Source of the DNA: Bacteroidales bacterium UBA1217
GTDB taxonomy: Bacteria > Bacteroidota > Bacteroidia > Bacteroidales > P3
Length of the DNA stretch: 8,515 bases
Direction of reading: 5' to 3'
NCBI GenBank assembly: GCA_002309335.1
Contig: DBXH01000010.1
Span: 1-8,515, forward strand
Below the pieces are notes generated by a model. The model ran no database searches and was not told the DNA's origin. It saw nothing but the letters and a program-made list of their open reading frames with translations. Within the stretch, counting starts at the first letter, position 1. Each line of letters starts with the position of its first letter. The translations under genes and the position numbers were made by a program. Of this stretch, positions 1 to 6,857 are shown in pieces.

Positions 1-396
1 TGAATAATAGCATGTGTCTTGGAATTCAATCCTATACACTTCACTTTCTGAATAAAAAACCGTTGTTATTCCTAATTGTTGAAATCTATCTCTGCCCACA
101 CCTGTGAACTTGCCATCTTTGTAATCTCCACACTGAAAAAGATAATAGGTTGTATCTGTACACCTGTAACCGTTATATCTCTCCCCGTTGACGTACTCCA
201 TTTCCTCTATTTCTCCACGCACGTAATCGCCACCAACAAATCGAGATGCTCGAGAAATATGAGATTTACCATTTAACAAAGACCTGTCTTCTGCAAACTC
301 ACCCTCGAACTTATCCCCATAGGAGTATTCTAAAACTCCTTTGTAGGGCTTTGGTATTTCATCGGAATAATATTTGAAAATACCGTTAAAGGTGTA
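1..396 (-). pseudogene. MORN-repeat protein, 3' part, out of frame with its 5' part; runs off left edge
   Basis: From position 396 down to 1 the minus strand is open for 132 codons with no stop. It continues the composition and repeat style of the MORN gene on its right, with segments such as YKGVLEYSYGDKFEGEF, YVNGERYNGY and CGDYKDGKFTGVGRD, all in the MORN pattern (Y/F-x-G-x-x-x-x-G-x-x-x-G). It has no start of its own and joins the upstream part only if one base is removed from a run of seven A (T7 at 397-403 on the plus strand). I read it as the rest of one gene split by a homopolymer indel. Transcriptional slippage at the run, or a sequencing error, would restore the full protein. The true 3' end is outside the window. 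MORN repeats are known as membrane- or protein-binding beta-hairpin repeats; the specific role here is unknown. Confidence 0.7.
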
Positions 397-694
397 TTTT
401 TTTAGTAGTAAGGGTGCCTTCTTGTAATTGGTTCTGCGACCATGTTCCTTCGTAAAAGATAGTGTCTTTTGCATTAATCGGAATAATGTATTTCCCTTGC
501 CCGCTCCTTTTGCCATCAAGCCAAAAGCCAGAATACACTCGTCCGTCATGGTAGAACATATCCCCCTTCCCATTGGGTGCTCCATGCTTCCATTTGCCCT
601 TGTAGACATCGCCATTAGGGTATTTAACTTTTTTCGCCATCGCCGGACATACGCAAATGACCATTATCAGCATCAACACGGTGATTTTTCTCAT
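386..694 (-). CDS. Secreted MORN-repeat protein, 5' part (truncated by frameshift)
   Basis: The start chosen is the ATG at 694, which gives MRKITVLMLIMVICVCPAMA followed by KK: a basic N-end, a hydrophobic core and an AMA-type signal peptidase I site. A GTG nine codons upstream would place charged residues before the signal and is less likely. The mature part carries at least two MORN repeats, around YPNGDVYKGKWKHG and YHDGRVYSGFWLDGKRSG, and a third-like segment FYEGTW. The frame then runs into TAA just after a run of seven A. The adjoining out-of-frame stretch to the left edge continues the MORN pattern, so this is the front of a longer periplasmic or surface protein. It has no close neighbour on its strand; a promoter-like block lies about 300 bases upstream. 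Function is unrecognised beyond the repeat class. Confidence 0.72.
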   Translation of the reverse strand: MRKITVLMLIMVICVCPAMAKKVKYPNGDVYKGKWKHGAPNGKGDMFYHDGRVYSGFWLDGKRSGQGKYIIPINAKDTIFYEGTWSQNQLQEGTLTTKKIHL

Positions 695-721
695 CTTCGC
701 ATCGGATGTTTGTCGCCGCAC

Positions 722-990
722 TATCCCCCGGATTGGCGGTTATTAACCCAATAAAAAAGCATGGAGACAATGTCGTTGGTTTCAAATCACAGAGGTTTTG
801 CCCGACCTTAGATAGCTTGAAACTTTATAACTTTATCCCATGCTGTGGATATGTTGACACCCGAAGGCATAACATACCAAACAAGCAAAGGCATCAGTAT
901 CGAAGTCTGCTATCTAATTAGAAATGGGCCATTTCTGTGATAGACCTGTACGAATGCTTTTATTGCTTCGCTTAGACAACTCGCGTCTAA
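722..990. other. Gene-free stretch upstream of the MORN gene
   Basis: I see no convincing gene here on either strand; the frames that are open are short and lack family features. A minus-strand frame around 760-905 reads quasi-coding (for example MPSGVNISTAWDKVIKFQAI) but is broken by TAA and TGA. The block AACTTTATCCCA at 829-840 is the inverted copy of a block at 1034-1045. If the promoter near 1000 drives the MORN gene, this stretch is its untranslated leader of about 300 bases. Confidence 0.4.
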
Positions 991-996
991 ATCAAA

Positions 997-1046
997 TGCA
1001 AAAATACACATTTTTTCTGATACTGAGCCTTTGTGGGATAAAGTTC
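997..1046 (-). promoter_or_regulatory. Bacteroidota-type promoter block upstream of the MORN gene
   Basis: On the minus strand, 1006-999 reads TATTTTTG, matching the Bacteroidota -7 consensus TAnnTTTG. No clear -33 TTTG lies at the usual distance. The 50-base block, including GAACTTTATCC about 30 bases upstream of the -7 box, is nearly repeated upstream of the STAND gene at 6806-6857. That conservation is the main reason to believe it. The nearest downstream gene is the MORN gene, about 300 bases away, so the target is inferred. Confidence 0.45.
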
Positions 1047-1164
1047 TTATTCAATTATAAGAAAATCAACATCTTACGAAACGGTATTTTTCTCATAACG
1101 TCTATTTAAGTGTGTGATTTACTGCAATTTCAAACGCAAATTTGTCATTTTCGGCCAGAAAGCA

Positions 1165-1194
1165 AATAAAAAAGGAGACCTCAATGGCCTCCTT
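1165..1194 (-). terminator. Intrinsic terminator after module A small ORF
   Basis: Read on the minus strand, AGGAGGCC pairs with GGTCTCCT around the loop ATTGA (8 pairs, one G-T) and is followed at once by a T-run (plus-strand A-run 1167-1173). It lies about ten bases past the stop codon of the small ORF at 1205-1291, and module B has an equivalent hairpin in the same place. Confidence 0.85.
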
Positions 1195-1204
1195 GGAATC
1201 TGTG

Positions 1205-1291
1205 TTAGTGCTTGAAACGATATCGGATGTTATTAATCTTGGTTCTCACGACCTCCAACACTATACGAAAGGCAAAATACAGGTTGCTCAT
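1205..1291 (-). CDS. Conserved small protein, 28 aa, ATGA-coupled (module A copy)
   Basis: The start ATG (1291-1289) overlaps the TGA stop (1290-1288) of the upstream Api92-like frame as ATGA, a classic translational-coupling arrangement. The peptide begins MSNLYFAFRIVLEVV and ends in a basic tail (INNIRYRFKH). Its counterpart in module B (7072-7164) starts in the same ATGA overlap and aligns without internal gaps: YFxFR, then E, K and NIxxR are shared. Hydrophobic positions are replaced conservatively, and codons differ synonymously, for example CGT against AGA for the shared Arg. The two-residue length difference is in frame near the N-terminus. This pattern supports real coding. The shape is a hydrophobic then cationic helix of about 25 residues, which could be membrane-active, but no family is recognised and function is unknown. 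Confidence 0.6.
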   Translation of the reverse strand: MSNLYFAFRIVLEVVRTKINNIRYRFKH

Positions 1292-1647
1292 GGCTCGTCC
1301 TCCTCGTTAATGGTAAACTTGTGGAAACTGTAGAATACATCACCATTCTCCTCTTGCTCCAGCTCCTCCAACTCGTCAAGGGCTGTGGTGATCTCATCTT
1401 CTGTGGACAACACCTTCTTCCCTGTCTTTCCGCTCACATACTCCGCTGCCTCCTCCAGACTGTTGAAGTAAGCCGGACCATCAAGGAAATCCAAGATATA
1501 GCGTTCTGGAAAATAGCTTTTGCCGTCCACATCGTTGGTTTCGTAGATAATCTCACCGGGTTCTTTGGAGCGGTAGTAGATTTGGATGTTGGGGTACTTG
1601 CTTTTCAGGAATTTTCTCCATTCTTCCAGCTGAGACCATGCTGACAT
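1288..1647 (-). CDS. Api92-like (DUF1281-type) C-terminal domain protein, probably N-truncated (module A)
   Basis: The ORF from the ATG at 1647 gives 119 residues. Features are SAWSQLEEWRKF, YPNIQIYY, KEPGEIIYETND, YFPERYILDF and YFNSLEEAAEYV, with an acidic C-terminus ending EEDEP. The TAWS-like, FPNI- and EEPG-type motifs in this order recall the ferredoxin-like C-terminal domain of Api92-like proteins, common on phages and conjugative elements; this is recognition by eye. The open frame continues upstream without an ATG to a TAG at 1738-1740, and that extension (around VWNEIYCWGEILEYRF) aligns with module B. The ATG is therefore probably internal to a longer ancestral protein. The last codons overlap the small ORF (ATGA). 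The module B copy is about two-thirds identical by eye. Whether this short form is made and folds is uncertain. Confidence 0.55.
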   Translation of the reverse strand: MSAWSQLEEWRKFLKSKYPNIQIYYRSKEPGEIIYETNDVDGKSYFPERYILDFLDGPAYFNSLEEAAEYVSGKTGKKVLSTEDEITTALDELEELEQEENGDVFYSFHKFTINEEDEP

Positions 1648-1830
1648 TACGCTTATGTTCAGGGTGCAGCCGAAGAACCTGTATTCTAAAATCTCTCCCC
1701 AACAATAGATTTCGTTCCAAACGCCGCCAAAACCTAACTAATGGAATAAATAAACTACTAAATATAAACAAATTATGACGCAAACTTTTAAAACACCACC
1801 CGACAGTAAAAAACATCGTCCTAAAACTGC
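1648..1830 (-). pseudogene. Degraded 5' part of the module A Api92-like gene
   Basis: From 1648 to 1737 the frame of the downstream ORF stays open and aligns with module B (GGxWNxxYCxGEI, YxFxGxTLxISV), so the coding sequence once extended here. Beyond the TAG at 1738-1740 the similarity continues in another frame: FFTVGWCF here against IFTSVGASF in module B, with shared DNA around CCCGACAG near 1800. An AT-rich stretch (about 1738-1785) replaces the equivalent part of module B and breaks the frame. No intact start was found. Confidence 0.5.
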
Positions 1831-1878
1831 CGGGGGTATTAGTAGGGAGCCAGAGATGGACGGTATAGTTAAAAAAGT

Positions 1879-2103
1879 ATGCGGTATTATCACAAAAGAA
1901 ATCTAAAAACCATGATGAAGATGCTAGAACGTATTTTGACAAGGCTCTTTGGTACCATATCGTTCTGCTGCCATTCTTTGAAAGGCTTGGAATATCGAGT
2001 TGTTATTTTAACTGGAGTGAATGAACGCAATCTTCCATCGAAAGAAAGGGATGGTTTCCCATTCTCTGGTATGGAACAACTTGAATTAAATCTTAATTGT
2101 TAA
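1879..2103 (+). pseudogene. Fragment of a UvrD/Rep-type superfamily 1 helicase
   Basis: The 74-codon plus-strand frame contains CHSLKGLEYRVVILTGVNER followed by NLP. This matches the late-motif signature of UvrD/Rep/PcrA helicases (H-S/K-x-KGLE-x-x-x-V-x-x-x-G-x-x-x-x-x-P). Nothing of the Walker A domain or the downstream ERRL-Y-V-A-x-TRA motif is present; the frame ends at TAA 24 residues after the proline. It is an orphan scrap facing the 3' end of the STAND gene with about 20 bases between them, presumably left by past rearrangement. It is the only feature on the plus strand. The main doubt is that only about 20 residues carry the signature. Confidence 0.45.
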
Positions 2104-2126
2104 ATATTTTTAAGAGACACTAGTGA

Positions 2127-5100
2127 CTACTTTATATACAGATGTGGCTGCTTCGATAGTTCAACCCAAAAATCAAACTTCCTATTGCGTTTCTGATTGC
2201 TTTTTGAGTAACCTCGGTATTGGAAAAACCTAACTTTTGCATCCTCAACCAACCCTTGTTCTATAAGAATTTTCGTGAAATACAATTCACCCCATTGGGG
2301 CAACCAATTGACTGAGTTATTGTTTTGGCAAGCACGATATTTCTCGAATTGAATCACGGCATCATCAATACGCCCCAGATACAAAAGGCAGTCAATAAAT
2401 GCTAAATAGAAATCCCCATCTTTAAATCCAAATCCATTAAAATGTTCAAAGAAAGACCATGTTTTGGGGTGGACATTGGCAAAATGTTTTGCGGCTTCTG
2501 TAAAGTGATTAGCCTCTGCCAGTTGTTTGGCAAATACAGCGGTCACAAATTGATCATGGTCGAAAGGATTTGCCTCACCCTCCTTATATCGCATGTATAT
2601 TTCTTCAGGAGTTAATTCTTGTTCATCTTCAGATTGAATTATCTGCATGTTTTTTGACGTTATACCAAGCCTCTTATACATTTTCCGCCACAGCCCATCG
2701 TCAATTAATTTATCGGCATTATACGCAGCATCAATTGCAAGAGACAAATGTTCCCTCAGAGTTCTCTGATCCTTATCTGACGGCACAATAACATCGAACC
2801 ATTCACCAAAATACTTTATCATCTCTTCCAGTTCGTTCCTCATTTCTCTAGCATCATTGTCATCTTCGTTTGCCAAGTATCTTTTGCCAAGATTCACAAT
2901 CATCGCATGAATAATAATGACAGCTCGATCATTGTTTGATTGCAGCCACCGTTGCATTTGCCTCCAATATGAGGAGTTTCTTTTTCTAGCGAAGATAAAG
3001 AAAAATGCTATGATTGACATTGCATCCTCAATGTGCTCCTCTTCGACAATTCTTGTTATTTCGGATGCTATTTCCTCCCAATCGTATGATTTCCCAAAAA
3101 GCTCAGAACGATAGCAAAAATAATCCCCCGCACTAGGTCTTCGATTTAGCACTACAAACCGACAATTGGAATCTATTATTTCGATAGCCTTGTCGTGATT
3201 TCCTTCTGCTTCATATAGTGCAGGTAACGTATATAATAACATTGTTTCATCATTCCAGCCTGCGAATTGTTTTTCAATGCGTTCTTTTAGTGTATTAAAC
3301 AAAAGAGTGCCTTTATATTTCTTTAGCATCTCCCTACCTTTCAGTTTGTCTCGGGAATATTCCTTGAATTCACCTAGCGAATCCCAGCCTATAAGTGATT
3401 CAGAGTAAAAATCATCCAAAATGCCATCGGGGAAATTTGGAGGGTATGGATAATCCACACAGTGAGGGTTATTCCACTCATTAACTGTATCGTAAGCAAA
3501 AAGATTGTATTGCCTAGTTGGAAGAAATCCGTCAATAACTCCGTCATCCATTTTTCCGGCAATTGTTAACGCATCATTGTACAAATGCATCATCCGGAAA
3601 ATGTATGCGACAGACAACTGTCCAACAGGACCATCTGGTGTATCCATCTTTGATACAACTTTAAGCCATGGATCAAACGGTGACAGACTCTTTTTACTTA
3701 CCAAAAGCTTCACCATACAGAAATAATTATAATTCAAAGCGGATATATCTTCTTGCCAACAACTACTGCTACGATTAAAGTATTCCATTGCCATTGTCCA
3801 AAGGTAGTCATCTTGATTATTATATGTTTGAAACCATAGTTCATAGGCATTAGCTGCCATTTTTTGTGAAATGATGGATTCATATTTTTTTCGAAAGGCA
3901 AATTCACTTTCTTCAATTTTCTCATGCCACCTCCACATCTCGTTGGCTACATCAAGCGCTTCTTTGAAGAGATATAATTTCTCTCGAAAAATATTTTCCA
4001 TAATTCCCAATACCTCAAGTACATCAATTATGTCGTATTGCGGAGAATCAAGACACTGTCGATAACAACGCACAGCATTTTCCCACTCTTCCCCTTTATG
4101 ATATTCGATTGCGGCATAGAATATCGACCTTTCTTTTTGATTCTTGTCCGTACTATGGTTGAAAACATATTCGAAAATTTGGGCAACAGTACAAGAGACA
4201 ATCCTGACATACCAGTGATCCAATTCCAATATCCCTTGTCGCATCATTATCCATGTTGCTATTTTTTCTCCATGATTCAGATTGCTTTCAGTAATGTCTT
4301 GTAAAGTTTGATGAAACTTTTCCCTTTTATTTATCATTAAAGCGATATCAAATATTTTCATGAGTATTTTCTCGTTCTCATAAAAAACCCCAAAAGTGTA
4401 GTAATATTCTTCAGGCAAAGAATCATTATAAGAATAAAAACATTGACTACATCGTTCAACATTCCGTTCATAAAAAGCCCGCTCAAACTGAAAAATATGG
4501 ATTAAATATGATGGAAACTTTTCATTTTTTCTTATACATTCAAATAACACGTTATCTGCTTCATCCCATAAACCTTCACGCTGCAAGTCGGCAACGATGC
4601 ACAACCGCAGTAAATCTTTATTTTTAGTTTTTCTACTTAACAAGTTTTGATTTCGAATCCTTTCTTCATGGATAAATTCGACATTGGCGATTGATACCAT
4701 AATAGAAAAAAACTCATCCATCATTTCGCGTTCTTTACTTCTTATTCCTATCGCATATTTAAAAATGTTCCAATCAGAAATAAAATGATTTCGAGTAATT
4801 TTTATGTCCTTTCTAAAATGGAAATAAACACGGGGAAAAGAAATGATGTTGTAAAGCCACGGGCGATTAGACATATACGTTATCATATATGATGAATCAA
4901 CAGAGTTTTTTGTGTTATGATAGTGCCTTTCCATCCAGCGGGATGCTTTAAAAATCTGACCTGTTTCCTGGTATACATTCAATATTGCAGATTCATAGTG
5001 AATACGTAAATCTCTAGAAAAAAAAGCTCTTCTTGATAATTTACGTAATTTAGTAATCAGACGTTTTGTACATTGGTTCCAGTAACTATCATCTGATAAA

Positions 5101-6689
5101 TAACGCTTGTAGGCTACCTTACGAACCGCTTCGATTGTAAAAGTCACAAAATCGCCTTCGACGCGGGTTACTTCCTCAAGGGCGCCGGTGATGGCTATCC
5201 ATTGCAGGGGGGGAGTCTCAGGGTCGGTCATGTGGGCGGAAGCACCATCTGTGCAGACCACCATGGTCTGAATCACATTGCGTACTGCCGTCTCACCAAA
5301 GTCGGCCTCCATACGTTCAAATACGAGATTGAGCAAAGCGTCCCCGTCTGTAGCCTGAAGGTAATGTTCGATACAGTCGTTGAGAGTGTTGTGATCGCCA
5401 TATTGTATGAGTTCACCGAGGAATACCTTTAGAACGTAGGGGGTACGGAGCATGGGAGCGGCACTTATATGGAATAGTTGGGGCGTAGTAAGGCTTTTAC
5501 CTACCTCCTTGAGGTAGAGCTGTATCATCTCGTATACAGAGGTGTCACTCAACAAAGGCACTTCATAAATATCGCAATGATTAACACCACTGATTGTTGT
5601 AGCCTCTTTAACATCAGATGTACTGACAATAACAATAGTACGATAAGGCAAATCATCCAGCCATTTTTCATACACAAATCCTTTATCGTTGTCAATCTTA
5701 TCAATACCGTCAAGAATCCATACAAGAGGTTTATTTAGGTCGAGACCGCGCAATTCTGCCTGCTTATAAAAATTATTTTTCAATTCTCTGCCATTGTTGC
5801 ATCCTTTCTCAACAATAGTTCGCAGGATTGGGGCTGAGAAACCGCTGGAAGATAGTTGATAAATGTCGTTTTTGCACCATTGTGCCAAAAGAGCACTCTT
5901 CCCACATCCTGATGGACCGCATACTATCTGCACGATATGCTGGGGATGACGAGAAAGATTGCAGAAGTCATCCTCGCCAAATTTGAAAGGGAGGTTTGTC
6001 TCCCCAACATAAACACGGCGTAGGCGATCGAATTCGCTCTCTTGACGGTGGATGCGTTGAACAACGGGATTGTTTTTTGTCTCGTCGTGAAACATTGTGT
6101 CGATCATGGCCTTTATGCGACTATAGAATGTTTCGCCCAAGTCATTAGGGGAGGTAAAGTCGTCAACTGTGCAACGACCCTGCACGGCTATGTCGCGGAT
6201 GCGATGCTTGAGACGGGCAAGACGCTCTGCCCTCTCGCTACCAGCCTCCTCTCGCCACTCCGGTCGACCATCTCCTAAAAAGAAAAATGCGTTTACAGGA
6301 GTTTTGCTACGCATTACACCGTACTGAATTTCCATTTCAGTGATACTCATTCTGTCACTCATACACTCGCGAATCCATGGATACCGGTTACCAAGATGTT
6401 CATTCTGTTCCAAGTAAGCAGCATCTGGCTGCCATCCGTAGCGTCCACCAACAATGCCTACAAAGAATGGACGTGTCCGGCGTATTTCATCCATACAAAG
6501 CTCAACCACACGACCATTGCGAGAATCAGACTCGGTGATTCCCCATCGCAAATCAATTACCGAGAGGGTTACGCCCCGCTTGTGACAATATTGTTTCAGC
6601 ATGGGAATGGTTTTTTTGACAAGAAAACTACGTTCTTCTTGCAAGTCAGCGAATGTTGAGGAAAGAAAAATTCGAATATTTCGATTCAT
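2127..6689 (-). CDS. DUF4062-STAND/NACHT-like NTPase with long helical-repeat C-terminus (NLR-like, putative defence sensor)
   Basis: An intact protein of 1520 residues. Residues 5-90 match DUF4062 (IRIFLSSTFADLQEER, DLRWGITE at 46-53, GIVGGRYGW at 78-86), as found N-terminal to P-loop NTPases in proteins such as TEP1, NWD1 and nephrocystin-3. The Walker A motif is GPSGCGKS at 258-265, Walker B is LVWILDGID at 322-330, and a sensor-like strand RTIVIVSTSD lies at 350-359. A RTPYVLKVFLGEL segment (415-427) and a winged-helix-like stretch follow to about 530. Residues 540-1520 are aromatic-rich helical pairs, TPR-like around 860-880, 1155-1172 and 1385-1490. By analogy with bacterial STAND/Avs/bNACHT proteins, the C-terminus would sense a ligand, the NTPase would oligomerise, and DUF4062 would be effector or adaptor; that role is inferred. 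The ATG at 6689 has an AT-rich leader without Shine-Dalgarno, and DUF4062 begins four residues in. Base composition drops sharply at about 5100, at the NTPase/repeat junction. No partner gene is adjacent. Confidence 0.85.
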   Translation of the reverse strand: MNRNIRIFLSSTFADLQEERSFLVKKTIPMLKQYCHKRGVTLSVIDLRWGITESDSRNGRVVELCMDEIRRTRPFFVGIVGGRYGWQPDAAYLEQNEHLGNRYPWIRECMSDRMSITEMEIQYGVMRSKTPVNAFFFLGDGRPEWREEAGSERAERLARLKHRIRDIAVQGRCTVDDFTSPNDLGETFYSRIKAMIDTMFHDETKNNPVVQRIHRQESEFDRLRRVYVGETNLPFKFGEDDFCNLSRHPQHIVQIVCGPSGCGKSALLAQWCKNDIYQLSSSGFSAPILRTIVEKGCNNGRELKNNFYKQAELRGLDLNKPLVWILDGIDKIDNDKGFVYEKWLDDLPYRTIVIVSTSDVKEATTISGVNHCDIYEVPLLSDTSVYEMIQLYLKEVGKSLTTPQLFHISAAPMLRTPYVLKVFLGELIQYGDHNTLNDCIEHYLQATDGDALLNLVFERMEADFGETAVRNVIQTMVVCTDGASAHMTDPETPPLQWIAITGALEEVTRVEGDFVTFTIEAVRKVAYKRYLSDDSYWNQCTKRLITKLRKLSRRAFFSRDLRIHYESAILNVYQETGQIFKASRWMERHYHNTKNSVDSSYMITYMSNRPWLYNIISFPRVYFHFRKDIKITRNHFISDWNIFKYAIGIRSKEREMMDEFFSIMVSIANVEFIHEERIRNQNLLSRKTKNKDLLRLCIVADLQREGLWDEADNVLFECIRKNEKFPSYLIHIFQFERAFYERNVERCSQCFYSYNDSLPEEYYYTFGVFYENEKILMKIFDIALMINKREKFHQTLQDITESNLNHGEKIATWIMMRQGILELDHWYVRIVSCTVAQIFEYVFNHSTDKNQKERSIFYAAIEYHKGEEWENAVRCYRQCLDSPQYDIIDVLEVLGIMENIFREKLYLFKEALDVANEMWRWHEKIEESEFAFRKKYESIISQKMAANAYELWFQTYNNQDDYLWTMAMEYFNRSSSCWQEDISALNYNYFCMVKLLVSKKSLSPFDPWLKVVSKMDTPDGPVGQLSVAYIFRMMHLYNDALTIAGKMDDGVIDGFLPTRQYNLFAYDTVNEWNNPHCVDYPYPPNFPDGILDDFYSESLIGWDSLGEFKEYSRDKLKGREMLKKYKGTLLFNTLKERIEKQFAGWNDETMLLYTLPALYEAEGNHDKAIEIIDSNCRFVVLNRRPSAGDYFCYRSELFGKSYDWEEIASEITRIVEEEHIEDAMSIIAFFFIFARKRNSSYWRQMQRWLQSNNDRAVIIIHAMIVNLGKRYLANEDDNDAREMRNELEEMIKYFGEWFDVIVPSDKDQRTLREHLSLAIDAAYNADKLIDDGLWRKMYKRLGITSKNMQIIQSEDEQELTPEEIYMRYKEGEANPFDHDQFVTAVFAKQLAEANHFTEAAKHFANVHPKTWSFFEHFNGFGFKDGDFYLAFIDCLLYLGRIDDAVIQFEKYRACQNNNSVNWLPQWGELYFTKILIEQGLVEDAKVRFFQYRGYSKSNQKRNRKFDFWVELSKQPHLYIK

Positions 6690-6801
6690 TTTGAAAAATC
6701 ATTTAATTGCTTTTGGTGGGTTCTATTTATTCACTTTTGGGTCATCCAAACAGACAGAACCCATTAATCTGCCAGGCAACCGTTGTTTAACATTCGGTTT
6801 A
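6690..6801 (-). other. Putative structured 5' leader of the STAND gene
   Basis: If transcription starts just downstream of the -7 box at 6808-6815, the leader is about 110 bases. It contains an 8-bp inverted repeat (TGGGTTCT at 6717-6724 with AGAACCCA at 6756-6763) enclosing a smaller one (TTTGG at 6736-6740 with CCAAA at 6746-6750). The arms could form a nested hairpin about 30 bases before the start codon. Whether it regulates anything is unknown. Confidence 0.3.
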
Positions 6802-6805
6802 CGGG

Positions 6806-6857
6806 TGCAAATATACGCTTTATTTTTTGATACTTGATACCTTTTAGGATAAAGTTC
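6806..6857 (-). promoter_or_regulatory. Bacteroidota-type promoter block of the STAND gene
   Basis: On the minus strand, 6815-6808 reads TATATTTG, a full match to the Bacteroidota -7 consensus TAnnTTTG, followed by GCA. The -33 region is not a clear TTTG. The block is nearly repeated at 997-1046 upstream of the MORN gene, including the distal GAACTTTATCC element at almost the same spacing. The STAND start codon is about 115 bases downstream and no other gene lies between. Confidence 0.55.

Noticed and set aside
1553..1942. Minus-strand open frame of 129 codons opposite the Api92-like region.
   Set aside because: Its 3' half runs out of frame through the conserved Api92-like sequence and its start has no family features; it is best explained as decayed coding sequence of module A plus shadow.
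1947..1962. CTTTGGTACC-ATATCG resembles the 3' end of the tRNA-Glu gene (7810-7827) and could be an attachment-site copy marking an integrated element.
   Set aside because: The match is 16 bases with a two-base gap, lies inside the helicase-like frame, and no integrase gene is present; the palindromic GGTACC core makes a chance match plausible.
2116..2124. CACTAGTG palindrome just past the STAND stop codon as a possible terminator.
   Set aside because: The self-complementary core is only eight bases with no loop and no T-run on the minus strand.
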